Below are positions 35,633-44,920 of a stretch of DNA of 64,000 nt, piece by piece (the first letter of the stretch is position 1; each line of letters starts with the position of its first letter). Source of the DNA: Fulvivirga maritima (lineage in GTDB: Bacteria > Bacteroidota > Bacteroidia > Cytophagales > Cyclobacteriaceae); assembly GCF_021389955.1 (NCBI RefSeq), contig NZ_CP089980.1, positions 62,001 through 126,000 on the forward strand, in the 5' to 3' direction. The notes beneath the pieces were generated by a model. The model had not been told where the DNA came from, searched no databases, and saw nothing but the letters and a program-made list of their open reading frames with translations. A program made the translations under genes and the position numbers.

Positions 35633-35662
35633 AAATTATTATATTTTTCAATATGGAGTGTA

Positions 35663-36526
35663 TTATTTACCAAATCCGCCACTTCTAGACCTAAACGATG
35701 ATCCTGATGATGATCTTGAAGAACTACGAGAGGTTCTACCGTAGCTACTACCAGAAGAATACTTTCTGGAGCTAGACGAAGAAGAAGATCTGGCTACGCG
35801 GGTTCTTACCTTATCTTTAAATGTAGATGGCTTAGAGGCCCAGGTAGTGCTTCTACCAGAACTGGAAGAGGTGTAATTCTTTGTTCCATATATTGTTCTA
35901 CCAGAAGGACCATAATATGATCGGCCAGTACCATAGTAGCCTCCATGGTAATCATCCCAATAAGATCTTCTTACAGGATAACTCATCATGTTGAACATAG
36001 AACGCATGAAAGCATATTTACCATAAAACTCCCAGAAGGAGCCTCCGTTTCTATTTACCCAATGTCCATATTTTTCATTACCTACATAGTTAGTATAACC
36101 TGCAGGAGCGGCTTGTTTATGCACAACCCCATCTTTTTTAGAGGCTATTTCCATACCCATATCATTTAAATGCTGCTTAAAAAAACCAGCTGATACAGGG
36201 TACCACTCTGTTTCTTTTGCCTGCACAGTATCAGGCTTCTCTACTATTACTCTATACTTATGCTTGTAGGTATCTCCTGACTCATCGGCATCCATATCAT
36301 ACAATATGATAGAGAAGTTTTGCTCGTCAGAAAGAGATTTTATTAACTCATCCACAGGAGACTTTTCCCAGTTCTCCATTTGCGATGAGCCTCCGTAATC
36401 ATTACGCCGGTTATTACAAGCTTTAATAACTACAAAGCCTATTATTACCACAATAATAAGTTTTACAAATCCATTGTTCATTTTTTTCTTTTTAGTGTTA
36501 GTGGGGCCATTTTCATGATCTGCCAC
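35663..36526 (-). CDS. Membrane-anchored protein with Ser/Gly-rich tail, DUF1190 (YjfM)-like
   Basis: The 287-residue protein has a basic N-terminus, one membrane helix (about 21-38), an extracytoplasmic domain, then a tail of about 90 residues rich in Ser, Gly, Arg and Tyr ending SFRSRSGGFGK. The ending and overall layout resemble the DUF1190 proteins (YjfM, YgiB) that occur with PspA- and DUF350-family genes, but the identity is from pattern memory. It is 6 bases after the DUF4178 gene. Confidence 0.6.
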   Translation of the reverse strand: MADHENGPTNTKKKKMNNGFVKLIIVVIIGFVVIKACNNRRNDYGGSSQMENWEKSPVDELIKSLSDEQNFSIILYDMDADESGDTYKHKYRVIVEKPDTVQAKETEWYPVSAGFFKQHLNDMGMEIASKKDGVVHKQAAPAGYTNYVGNEKYGHWVNRNGGSFWEFYGKYAFMRSMFNMMSYPVRRSYWDDYHGGYYGTGRSYYGPSGRTIYGTKNYTSSSSGRSTTWASKPSTFKDKVRTRVARSSSSSSSRKYSSGSSYGRTSRSSSRSSSGSSFRSRSGGFGK

Positions 36527-36532
36527 TCCCCT

Positions 36533-37087
36533 TCATGTATCGCCCGAAGGTAAAATATTAGAGATTTCAAATTCTTTTATGTATTTACCTGCTGAAGCCT
36601 CAAACTCCTTCTCTCCCCATTGCTCCACGGTAAGGATGTACTCTCCCTTATCATCTTCATAATCCCAAGACACAAACTCTTCCCAATCATCACTTCTGCC
36701 TATATCATGAAAATATCCGGGAGATTCTTCTTCCAGATAATAAGTTCTGCCATCATAAGTGATCTCAGAAGGGGGCTTTTGCTCAGTCATAAGCTTATCT
36801 ACCACCTCAGAGCCTAGCGCCCTTACTTTTATTTTTGATGAAACAGAAAGTTCGAGCTCATCATCTTCTTCTAAAGACAAAAAGAGTGATTTTTCTCCGT
36901 TACTAATTTTATACTCTCTGGTAAAGTAATTATCGCCCCAGTCGTATTCATAAATATTATTCACCTCCCAGGTAGAAAGGTCATAATCGAATACAAACCC
37001 AACATCTAAGTCCTGCACTCTGATATCTGTGCTATCATAGTGAGGCTCTTTCTCTTTTTTCTTAAAGAAGTTATCAAACAAGCCCAT
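36533..37087 (-). CDS. DUF4178 domain-containing protein
   Basis: The 184-residue soluble acidic protein has the DUF4178 pattern: DLDVGFVFDYDLSTWEVNNIYEYDWGDNYFTREYKI, then a beta-rich repeat LFLSLEEDDELELSVSSKI. DUF4178 proteins commonly stand beside PspA-like and polyamine-enzyme genes and are thought to work in the same membrane-related pathway. It follows pspA by 15 bases. E. coli YjfK is a likely functional counterpart. Confidence 0.8.
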   Translation of the reverse strand: MGLFDNFFKKKEKEPHYDSTDIRVQDLDVGFVFDYDLSTWEVNNIYEYDWGDNYFTREYKISNGEKSLFLSLEEDDELELSVSSKIKVRALGSEVVDKLMTEQKPPSEITYDGRTYYLEEESPGYFHDIGRSDDWEEFVSWDYEDDKGEYILTVEQWGEKEFEASAGKYIKEFEISNILPSGDT

Positions 37088-37102
37088 TTGCTAATTATTT
37101 AA

Positions 37103-37810
37103 TTACTGTCCTTTATTTTTCATCTTAGCTTTCAGCTCTTCTAATGAAGAAGACGCTTTAAATGATTTCTCATCAAGAGCAGAGTCTATCTCATCATCAA
37201 GACTTTTGCTTTCATTAGCGATGTCTCCATAAGCCTCTGCCATAGCCTCTTGCTGCGCTACTTTGTCTTTCATTTTTTCTAGCATACTCACTGTACTAGA
37301 GCTGTCTATGCCTGACATTTGCTTATTGATTTTTTGAGTAGCCTGGCTCACGCGTGAACGTGCTTTTAGCGTACGCAATTCATTTTCATATCTGGTGATA
37401 GAAGATCTCAACTTCTTTACGTTAGCATCTAACTGAGCTATGTTGGTCTCAAATCTTTGCACCTCTTCTTCACTTCTTTTGGCACTTTCTGTAGCCTCTT
37501 CTTTTCTGGTAAGTGCTTCAGTAGCTAACCTATCAGCCTCAGCAGGATCTAAATCACCTTTTTCAGCTCTTTGTAAAAGCATAATAGCCTTTTGCTCGTA
37601 AGATTCTGAAGTAGCTTTATGGTCATTAAGCTCTCTCTTACTTCTAATAGCCATCGCTTTTACCTCTGCTAAGGCTTGTAGACTCTTATCAAGATCCACT
37701 TTAAGGTCTCTTATGCCCTGCTCAGTCATTTTGATAGGGTCTTCTAATTTATCTATTGCCGAATTTGTTTCGGCTTTACCTATGGTAAATAACCTGCTAA
37801 ATATTCCCAT
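37103..37810 (-). CDS. PspA/IM30 family membrane-stress protein (YjfJ-like)
   Basis: The 235-residue protein is almost all heptad coiled coil, starting MGIFSRLFTIGKAETNSAIDKLEDPIKM, the PspA/IM30 amphipathic start. Length and structure fit the ESCRT-III-like superfamily that oligomerises on damaged or stressed membranes. It is the second gene in the operon, 11 bases after the YbjN-like gene. It is probably of the YjfJ subclass, which partners with DUF350 and polyamine genes rather than PspBC. Confidence 0.9.
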   Translation of the reverse strand: MGIFSRLFTIGKAETNSAIDKLEDPIKMTEQGIRDLKVDLDKSLQALAEVKAMAIRSKRELNDHKATSESYEQKAIMLLQRAEKGDLDPAEADRLATEALTRKEEATESAKRSEEEVQRFETNIAQLDANVKKLRSSITRYENELRTLKARSRVSQATQKINKQMSGIDSSSTVSMLEKMKDKVAQQEAMAEAYGDIANESKSLDDEIDSALDEKSFKASSSLEELKAKMKNKGQ

Positions 37811-37821
37811 TCTTCTTTTAA

Positions 37822-38217
37822 TTAATTTTTTGAAAATTCTATTATATCAGCTGCATACTCACTTAGCAATAACTCTAATGAGTTTAGCGTTCCTTCCAGC
37901 TCATTAAGATCAAGATTCTCCAGCTGTAAAGTATCTCTAAATAGCACTTTAGATCCGGACTCATCCAAAACAAAAGCACCATGAATAATCTCTCTGTTCT
38001 TCTTAAGCAGCTCTTCAAAAAGCTCTAATGACTTGTTGTTTATTTCAAAAAGCACCCCTTCTATAATTAAAATAGGGTCTTCGCAGTCAATAATAAGGTT
38101 GGCTATACCTGAGCCATCTTTTTCCACTACAAATAATTCTTCTTGAGGGTCTTCATGAAGCAGCGTAAACTCAAGCTCCAACAAAAACGATTTTACTTTA
38201 TCAAAATTTGCACTCAT
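37822..38217 (-). CDS. YbjN/DUF2170-like chaperone-fold protein
   Basis: The 131-residue acidic protein (residues 1-130 mix beta strands and helices) ends with LFRDTLQLENLDLNEL and LLLSEYAADII, which recall the YjfI (DUF2170) and YbjN proteins of the type III chaperone fold. It is the first gene of the operon, so its upstream region 38218-38361 should hold the operon promoter. The position as PspA partner matches YjfI beside YjfJ in E. coli. Confidence 0.68.
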   Translation of the reverse strand: MSANFDKVKSFLLELEFTLLHEDPQEELFVVEKDGSGIANLIIDCEDPILIIEGVLFEINNKSLELFEELLKKNREIIHGAFVLDESGSKVLFRDTLQLENLDLNELEGTLNSLELLLSEYAADIIEFSKN

Positions 38218-38361
38218 TTTTCACTAGTATTTTAATATAACAAGTTTATATATTTATCGACAAACCACATAAATTTTATAGCAAATTTGGGTCATTGGCA
38301 ATATTTGAATTTAAACAGAACTATCTGATGATCAGTAGAACGCTTATATTCATTACCTACC

Positions 38362-39600
38362 CTACTTTTCATTCTTTATAGCCGCCAACCTGGCCAAAAG
38401 TGGTGGATGCGAGTAATTTACAAAAACATATGCCGGGTGCGGATATAAATTACTTAAATTATCTACGGAGAGTTTCTTTAATGCGGTAGCCAAAGCATCT
38501 CCATCATATGTTTCTCTCGCATAAGCATCGGCTTCATACTCATTTTTTCTGCTAAAAATATTCATAGCTATGCCCAGCAAGGTACTAATAGGAGAATATA
38601 ATAGACCGAAAGCCAATAAATTTAAATGCACGCCCATTTGCTCGGCACCAAGAGCAAGAGAAAGGTTTTCATTATAAATCATCGTAGACATAACGAATAG
38701 CATTACTCCTATTTGCATAATAGAAATAGCAAAGCCGTAAATAATGTGCTTTTTCTTAAAATGTCCCACCTCGTGAGCCAGTACCGCCACAAGCTCTTCT
38801 GTGGTATGGTTATTAATTAAAGTATCATATAACACTATTTTTTTCTTCTTTCCTAAACCAGAAAAGAATGCATTTGCCTTGTTAGATCTTTTTGATCCAT
38901 CTATTACATAAATACTGTCTAACGGAAAAGCTATCTTCTCGCTATAAGCCTGTATTGCACTTTTGAGTTCACCATCTTCTAACGGCGTTAGCTTATTAAA
39001 AAGAGGAAGAATAAGTGAAGTGTAAAACATATTTACAAACAAGATAAACACAGAAGCCACCAGCCAAAAATACAACCAGAAGTTCTCACCGATATTCAAT
39101 ATCAGATATAATAAGGCACCCACCAGCACCACTCCCAGCACGGCAGAAAGCGCGTATCCCTTTATTTTATCCAGCACAAAAGTTTTAGGTGTAGTTTTAT
39201 TAAAGCCGAAACGCTCTTCTATCACAAACGTGCTATACCATTGAAATGGGATGTTAATAACATCAGACACCACATATAAAACTCCAAAATTGGCTAATGC
39301 CAGCCATATTTCATTTTCAAAATACGGCCTCAGCAGCTGATCGATATAACCAAAACCACCAAGCGAAAGCATTAAAAATGAAATGATAAAACTAAAGGAT
39401 GAGGTAATAAATGAAAATCTGCCAGAGACTTTCTGGTATTCCTGAGACTTTTTATACTTCTCTTCATCATAAAATGAAGCTATTTCTTCAGGCAAATCCA
39501 CCCTCTTAGACTTATGATTGAGGTAATCTAAAAGCTGATCTACCGCAAAGTCTATAGTAATAATTCCTAAAATAATATAAAGAATAATATTTGGTGCCAT
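38362..39600 (-). CDS. M48 family metallopeptidase, Ste24 (CAAX prenyl protease 1)-like
   Basis: The 412-residue protein has about seven membrane helices and the M48A zinc motif HEVGH (276-280), with a third ligand at NEYEADAYA and the conserved SNKANAFFSGLG before the active site. This is the full-length Ste24 layout. Bacterial members act as membrane-embedded quality-control proteases. It is 144 bases upstream of the PspA operon on the same strand and could be functionally linked to membrane stress. Confidence 0.87.
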   Translation of the reverse strand: MAPNIILYIILGIITIDFAVDQLLDYLNHKSKRVDLPEEIASFYDEEKYKKSQEYQKVSGRFSFITSSFSFIISFLMLSLGGFGYIDQLLRPYFENEIWLALANFGVLYVVSDVINIPFQWYSTFVIEERFGFNKTTPKTFVLDKIKGYALSAVLGVVLVGALLYLILNIGENFWLYFWLVASVFILFVNMFYTSLILPLFNKLTPLEDGELKSAIQAYSEKIAFPLDSIYVIDGSKRSNKANAFFSGLGKKKKIVLYDTLINNHTTEELVAVLAHEVGHFKKKHIIYGFAISIMQIGVMLFVMSTMIYNENLSLALGAEQMGVHLNLLAFGLLYSPISTLLGIAMNIFSRKNEYEADAYARETYDGDALATALKKLSVDNLSNLYPHPAYVFVNYSHPPLLARLAAIKNEK

Positions 39601-39787
39601 TAAGAGTATCTAAGTAGTTAAAGCTCAAATATAATAAAGTTGACCGAGAAGCCCCTTTCTCAATTTGAAACAAAATCCCAATAAGAGAATAAAACAAGCC
39701 TTATTAATACTTCAAAAAACTGAAATACAGCACTTTACAAAACATGGTATGCAAATTGGTACCGACATGTCAAATCCTTAAAGTTAA

Positions 39788-39916
39788 ATGAATAAACGTA
39801 CAAATATATTTGGGAAAATAAAGGACGCCATTAAGCACCCTTACTTTATCCCTGTAGTGGTCTTCATCCTGGGAGCAATCACTATTATGGTAGAAATATT
39901 ATTACTGGTATCATAA
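39788..39916 (+). CDS. Small single-span membrane protein, 42 residues
   Basis: The ORF starts MNKRTNIFGKIKDAIKHPYF and ends in a single membrane helix (FIPVVVFILGAITIMVEILLLV). It lies 109 bases before sdhC on the same strand and is too short for usual gene callers. The pattern of a basic N-terminus followed by one helix is typical of small regulatory membrane proteins. No family is recognised. Confidence 0.4.
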   Translation: MNKRTNIFGKIKDAIKHPYFIPVVVFILGAITIMVEILLLVS

Positions 39917-39954
39917 GTCTATTTAGAATGTTTTAAAATAGCTGACCATGATTG

Positions 39955-39982
39955 TTTGATTAGTTTTTGGCTTGTACCTTTG
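39955..39982 (+). promoter_or_regulatory. Probable sdh operon promoter
   Basis: TACCTTTG (39975-39982) matches the TAnnTTTG -7 consensus. TTTG at 39955-39958 (16-nt spacer) or TTG at 39952-39954 (20-nt spacer) may serve as -33. The leader to the sdhC ATG at 40025 is about 40 bases. Confidence 0.5.
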
Positions 39983-40024
39983 ACAACGTCAAAATGTTAC
40001 AACTTAAACTATCAAATTATACAA

Positions 40025-40709
40025 ATGAGTTGGTTCACGAACGCTATTTCTAGCTCCTTGGGAAGAAAGCTTCTCATGGCTTTAACGGGATTATTCCTTA
40101 TCGTATTTTTAGTGGTTCACTTAATTGGTAATTTCCAATTATTACACCACGATGGTGGCCAGGCATTTAACACATATGCCCGATTTATGACCTCCAATCC
40201 TATTATCAAAACTACATCCTACCTACTTTATGCCACTTTCATTATCCACATTGTATGGGGTATTGGATTGGTAGTGAGTAACAAAAAGGCTCGTCCTGTA
40301 GGATATAATGTATCTAAAGGTTCTACAAATAGTACCTGGAGCTCACGAAACATGGGCTTGTTAGGAACTATTATTTTCATCTTTTTGGTAATACATCTGA
40401 AAAACTTTTGGTATGAAATGCACTGGGGGAGGGATCCCTACGGTAACGTATGCTGGTGAGTCTTACAATGACCTTTACACGGTAACTGCTGCGGCTTTTG
40501 CCGAATGGTGGATTGTAGCTTTCTACACTATTTCTATGCTTGCTCTAATGTTTCACCTATATCATGGGTTTAGCAGTGCCTTTCAAACTTTGGGTCTCAA
40601 TCACCCTAAATACAATCCTTTAATTAAAGGGGTGGGATATGGATTTGCCATTATTGTTCCGGCACTTTTCGCAGTGATTCCCATTATAATGTTTTATCAA
40701 AGTATTTAA
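40025..40709 (+). CDS. sdhC: Succinate dehydrogenase cytochrome b subunit (SdhC), split by +1 frameshift
   Basis: The first part (MSWFTNAISSSLGRKLLMAL, FLVVHLIGNFQLLHHDGGQ) and second part (ESYNDLYTVTAAAFAEWWIV, MFHLYHGFSSAFQTLGLNHP) belong to one five-helix cytochrome b558-type protein of about 227 residues. The frame is lost in a G5 run at 40425-40429; deleting one G joins them as FWYEMHWGGIPTVTYAG. The His residues in HLIGNFQLLHH and FHLYHGF should bind two haem b groups. It is upstream of sdhA and sdhB, and no sdhD exists in this type. The break looks like a sequence error, because Sdh is central to respiration. Confidence 0.85.
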
Positions 40710-40735
40710 AAAAAGAACTCTTAAAAGCTTGATAG

Positions 40736-42670
40736 ATGAAATTAGATTCTAAAATACCAGAAGGCCCAATAGCCGAGAAATGGTCAAAGCATAAATTCAA
40801 TATAAAATTAGTAAACCCTGCCAATAAGCGAAAGTATGACATCATTGTGGTCGGTACAGGTTTGGCAGGAGCTTCAGCCGCAGCCTCTTTTGGTGAACTA
40901 GGTTATAACGTGAAAGCCTTCTGCTTTCAGGATAGCCCCAGAAGAGCGCACAGTATTGCTGCACAAGGTGGTATAAACGCTGCTAAAAACTATCAGAATG
41001 ATGGTGACAGCGTTTTCCGTTTGTTCTACGATACCGTAAAAGGAGGTGACTACAGATCAAGAGAAGCTAACGTACACAGACTTTCTGAAGTAAGTGTAGA
41101 CATTATAGACCAGTGTGTGGCTCAAGGTGTTCCTTTTGCCAGAGAATACGGTGGTTTATTAGCTAACAGATCTTTTGGTGGAGCGCAGGTTTCCAGAACC
41201 TTCTACGCCAGGGGCCAAACCGGACAACAGCTTCTACTAGGTGCCTACAGTGCGCTAAGCAGACAAATCGCTAATGGTAAAGTAAAAATGTACCCTCGCG
41301 AAGAAATGCTTGACCTGGTAATGGTAGACGGAAAAGCCAGAGGTATTGTAACCAGAAACCTGATCACAGGTAAAATAGAGTCACATAGTGCTCATGCCGT
41401 AGTTTTGGCTACGGGAGGTTACGGTAACGTATTCTACCTTTCTACTAATGCTATGGGCTCTAATGCTACCGCAGCATGGAGAGCACATAAAAAGGGCGCT
41501 TACTTTGCTAACCCTTGCTTCACGCAGATACACCCTACCTGTATTCCTGTTTCTGGAGATCACCAGTCAAAATTAACTTTGATGTCTGAATCTCTAAGAA
41601 ATGATGGACGCGTATGGGTTCCTAAAGAAGTATCTGATGCTGAAAAAATCAGAAGAGGAGAATTAAAACCTACTGATCTTCCTGAAGAAAAAAGAGATTA
41701 TTATCTGGAAAGAAGATATCCTGCATTTGGTAACCTTGTACCTCGTGATGTGGCGTCTCGTAACGCTAAAAACATGTGTGACGATGGCAAAGGGGTTTCT
41801 AAATCAGGCTTAGCAGTATTTCTTGATTTTGCTGATGCTATTAAAAGAGATGGCAGAAGCACTATAGAAGGAAAATACGGTAACTTGTTTGACATGTATC
41901 AGCAAATTACCGGTGAAAATCCTTACGAAACACCGATGATGATCTATCCTGCTGTTCACTACACCATGGGTGGACTTTGGGTAGACTATAACCTGATGAC
42001 TACCGTAGACGGTTTATACTCTCTCGGAGAATGTAACTTCTCTGATCACGGAGCTAACCGATTAGGAGCCAGTGCATTAATGCAAGGTTTAGCAGACGGA
42101 TACTTCGTAATTCCTTACACTATCGGCGATTACTTAGCGAAAATGTCTTATGATAAGGTACCTACTGATCATGAAGCATTTAAACAAGCTGAAGCTGATG
42201 TAAAAGGCAAAATCGAAAAACTGCTTTCTATAAAAGGAGAAAAAACCGTTGATGATTTCCACAAAGCACTAGGAAATATTATGTGGGAATACTGCGGTAT
42301 GTCTAGAAACGAAGCTGGCCTGAAAAAGGCAAAAGTAGAAATACAAAAATTAAGAGAGGAATTCTGGCAAAATGTTAATGTGATTGGATCAAGCGATGAA
42401 TTAAACATCAGTCTTGAAAAAGCTAACAGGGTGGCTGATTTCCTTGAATTGGGTGAATTAATGGTAGATGATGCACTCCACAGATCTGAGTCTTGTGGTG
42501 GTCATTTCCGTGAAGAATCACAAACCGAAGAAGGAGAGGCTAAAAGAAAAGATGATGAATTTTCTTTTGTTTCAGCTTGGGAATATACTGGCCCTGAAGC
42601 TCCTGCTACCTTACATAAGGAAGAACTGGTTTTTGAAAATGTTAAATTGACCCAAAGAAGCTATAAATAA
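40736..42670 (+). CDS. sdhA: Succinate dehydrogenase flavoprotein subunit (SdhA)
   Basis: The 644-residue protein has the FAD-binding [17 protein letters not shown] motif (about 40-56), [13 protein letters not shown] with the His that attaches FAD covalently, [22 protein letters not shown] and the C-terminal [25 protein letters not shown]. It oxidises succinate to fumarate in the TCA cycle at the inner membrane with SdhB and SdhC. The gap to sdhC is 26 bases. The layout matches the Bacteroidota Sdh/Frd enzyme that lacks SdhD. Confidence 0.96.
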   Translation: MKLDSKIPEGPIAEKWSKHKFNIKLVNPANKRKYDIIVVGTGLAGASAAASFGELGYNVKAFCFQDSPRRAHSIAAQGGINAAKNYQNDGDSVFRLFYDTVKGGDYRSREANVHRLSEVSVDIIDQCVAQGVPFAREYGGLLANRSFGGAQVSRTFYARGQTGQQLLLGAYSALSRQIANGKVKMYPREEMLDLVMVDGKARGIVTRNLITGKIESHSAHAVVLATGGYGNVFYLSTNAMGSNATAAWRAHKKGAYFANPCFTQIHPTCIPVSGDHQSKLTLMSESLRNDGRVWVPKEVSDAEKIRRGELKPTDLPEEKRDYYLERRYPAFGNLVPRDVASRNAKNMCDDGKGVSKSGLAVFLDFADAIKRDGRSTIEGKYGNLFDMYQQITGENPYETPMMIYPAVHYTMGGLWVDYNLMTTVDGLYSLGECNFSDHGANRLGASALMQGLADGYFVIPYTIGDYLAKMSYDKVPTDHEAFKQAEADVKGKIEKLLSIKGEKTVDDFHKALGNIMWEYCGMSRNEAGLKKAKVEIQKLREEFWQNVNVIGSSDELNISLEKANRVADFLELGELMVDDALHRSESCGGHFREESQTEEGEAKRKDDEFSFVSAWEYTGPEAPATLHKEELVFENVKLTQRSYK

Positions 42671-42709
42671 GTACAGGGACTATACCCATTTACTTTTAAA
42701 AGTTTTATT

Positions 42710-43460
42710 ATGAAAATCACATTAAAAGTCTGGAGACAGAAAAACGATAAAGAAAAAGGTGCATTAGTTACCTATCCATTAGATAATATTTCTTCTGACA
42801 TGTCTTTTCTTGAAATGTTTGATGTCTTAAACGATCAACTAGAAAGAAAAAGGAGAAGAACCCATTGCCTTTGACCATGATTGTAGAGAAGGTATTTGCG
42901 GTGCTTGTAGCATGTACATAAATGGTAAGCCTCACGGCCCCAAACAAACTACTACCTGCCAGCTTCACATGAGAAGCTTTAAAGATGGAGATACCATAGT
43001 AGTAGAGCCCTGGAGAGCTAAAGCTTTCCCTGTAATCAAAGATTTAGTAGTAGATAGATCAGCATTTGATCGTATTATTACATCTGGAGGTTATGTTTCT
43101 GTAAACACAGGAGGTATTCCTGATGCTAATGAAATTCCTATTCCTAAAAAAGTAGCTGATGAAGCTTTTGATGCTGCTACTTGTATAGGTTGTGGTGCTT
43201 GCGTAGCTGCTTGTAAAAATGCTTCTGCCATGCTTTTTGTAAGTGCTAAAGTGTCTCAATTGGCCCTTTTACCTCAAGGTAAAGTAGAAGGTAAAACCAG
43301 AGTTGAAAACATGGTAGCTCAGATGGATGAAGAAGGATTCGGATCTTGTACTAACACCGGAGCCTGCTCAGCGGAGTGTCCTAAAGGAATCAGCTTAGAG
43401 AACATAGCAAGACTTAATAGAGAATTTTATAGTGCTAAAGCTAAATCTGATAATCTATAA
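42710..43460 (+). CDS. sdhB: Succinate dehydrogenase iron-sulfur subunit (SdhB), split by +1 frameshift
   Basis: The 5' part ([19 protein letters not shown] to [10 protein letters not shown]) and the 3' part ([19 protein letters not shown]) join if one A is removed from the A5 run at 42847-42851. The joined protein has about 249 residues. It has the 2Fe-2S cysteines (CREGICGAC and the later Cys), then [13 protein letters not shown] and [14 protein letters not shown] for the 4Fe-4S and 3Fe-4S clusters. It passes electrons from SdhA to quinone. The disruption is most likely a sequence error. Confidence 0.87.
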
Positions 43461-43482
43461 GTTTTAAATTATATTCCGTTAT

Positions 43483-43516
43483 AAATCCCCTTCAATCATG
43501 AAGGGGATTTTTTTAT
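43483..43516 (+). terminator. Rho-independent terminator of sdhCAB
   Basis: AAATCCCCTTC (43483-43493) and GAAGGGGATTT (43500-43510) form a GC-rich stem followed by a T run. It is 22 bases after the sdhB stop and may also serve the convergent MFS gene. Confidence 0.85.
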
Positions 43517-43520
43517 GCTT

Positions 43521-44730
43521 TTATTTTTTTACGGTTTCAGGCATATACTTATACACTAAGCCTGCCGCTATTAAAGCTGCAGCTCCAGTCACAATAAACG
43601 GCAGCTCAAAAAACTCATTAACCAGCACACCGGTTATCAATGGCCCCACGGCTATCCCCAGAGCAAAGCCCATGGTGATAATGCTCATTTGCCTTCCCCT
43701 CTCCTCCTTTGCTAGATAAATCTGCTGCCAAGGCAAATGCTGGCGCAGCAATTCCTGCCGCCGACACTCCTTGTAATAAACGTAATATTACCATCTGATA
43801 CATTTCTGTCACCTCTCCCATAAGCACTGTACTGATGGCCATAAGCACCAAGCCTATTAAAATAAAAGGCCGCCGCCCCCTCTTATCTGATAAATGCCCC
43901 AATGGTACCTGAAAAATCAAACGGCCAACCATAAGCATACTAAAGGCTACACTAAATCCAAATGCAGTAATATCCAAACGCTCGTTAAACTGATTCTCTA
44001 ATGTAGTGACCATAGAGAAGCAATTAGCCATAGTAAAAGTAGCTAAAGCCGCTGTAAGTATACCTGGTGAGTATAGTGACCAATCAAAAAGTCCTGATTT
44101 TTTAGTTTTAGTAACTGGCTCCTCCACCTTCACTTCTTTAACCCATAGCAGCACCATAATTACTGAAATAAATATTAACACAGCTCCTGCAATAAAAGCA
44201 GAGTTAAACCCATAATGAACTTGCAAATATCCGCCTACCACTGGTCCTATAGCAAAACCAATCATTCTGGAAGTACTGTATACTCCCATTGCCCCTCCTC
44301 TTGATTCCTTTTTGGAAACGGCCGTAATAATAGAGAGAGATGCAGGTATTGTAATGGCCACACCTACACCTTGCAGTATCCTCAAATACAGCAAATGCAT
44401 GAAATTTTCAGCCACTATAAATCCTAACGTACCAGCACAGACAATGAGCATTCCTATTATGATCAGTACCTTTCTCTTATTCAAAGCATCACTTACTCCA
44501 CCCATTACAGGTTGGCAAAGAGAAGTTACAAAGCCGTAAATAGAAATAAGCAGCCCTACCAGCACTGATACAGAAAAGTCAATATGTTCAGTTGGTATCT
44601 TGGCTACGTATACGGGAATTAAAATAAACAGAATGCTATTTCCCATAGCATCAGCCATTCGGGCAAAAGAAAGGGCCAATATAGTTTTATTAAGCCCTAG
44701 TATATCATTTATCGCTTTCTTAAAATTCAA
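43521..44730 (-). CDS. MFS transporter, split by +1 frameshift
   Basis: The protein has twelve predicted helices. The first part (residues 1-333) contains GFVTSLCQPVMGGVSDALNKRKV, the typical MFS loop 2-3 motif, and LGHLSDKRGRRPF in the second half. The remainder (MSIITMGFALGIAVGPLITG and on) is in another frame; one extra base at plus-strand CC 43706-43707 breaks SSKEERGRQMS. The joined protein has about 402 residues and ends YKYMPETVKK. It belongs to the drug-efflux-like DHA1/sugar exporter group, with unknown substrate. The frameshift is probably a sequence error, because the downstream half is intact. Confidence 0.8.
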
Positions 44731-44867
44731 ATCCTATACTTTTAATTTATAAAGTTTACTTAGTAAAACATTTGTAAAGAAATTGTTCCGGTTAAGGCCT
44801 CCTAATCAACTCCTTTTACACTTAGTGTAGTCCTTTTAAAGGAAACACCAATAACCTATAAAAAGAA

Positions 44868-44894
44868 AAACCTGAACATACTATATTCAGGTTT
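44868..44894 (-). terminator. Terminator of the XRE-S24 gene
   Basis: AAACCTGAA (44868-44876) and TTCAGGTTT (44886-44894) form a stem. On the minus strand the hairpin is followed by a T-rich tail (TTTTTCTTTT complement of 44861-44870). Confidence 0.6.
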
Positions 44895-44920
44895 GCGTCT
44901 ATAAATAGATTAGGGAAGTT

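Noticed and set aside
31758-38217. Classic PspF/PspBC stress operon
   Set aside because: No pspF, pspB or pspC is present and the partners are DUF350, DUF4178 and polyamine enzymes, so it is a different PspA context.
39512-39697. Small ORF overlapping the start of the Ste24 protease
   Set aside because: It overlaps a conserved gene in another frame and has no coding features of its own.
40710-40735. Missing sdhD between sdhC and sdhA
   Set aside because: Bacteroidota Sdh uses a single five-helix SdhC with two haems, so the absence of sdhD is normal.
42710-42869. Separate short gene before the SdhB iron-sulfur part
   Set aside because: The 5' part matches the N-terminus of SdhB and joins it by one base, so it is not a separate gene.
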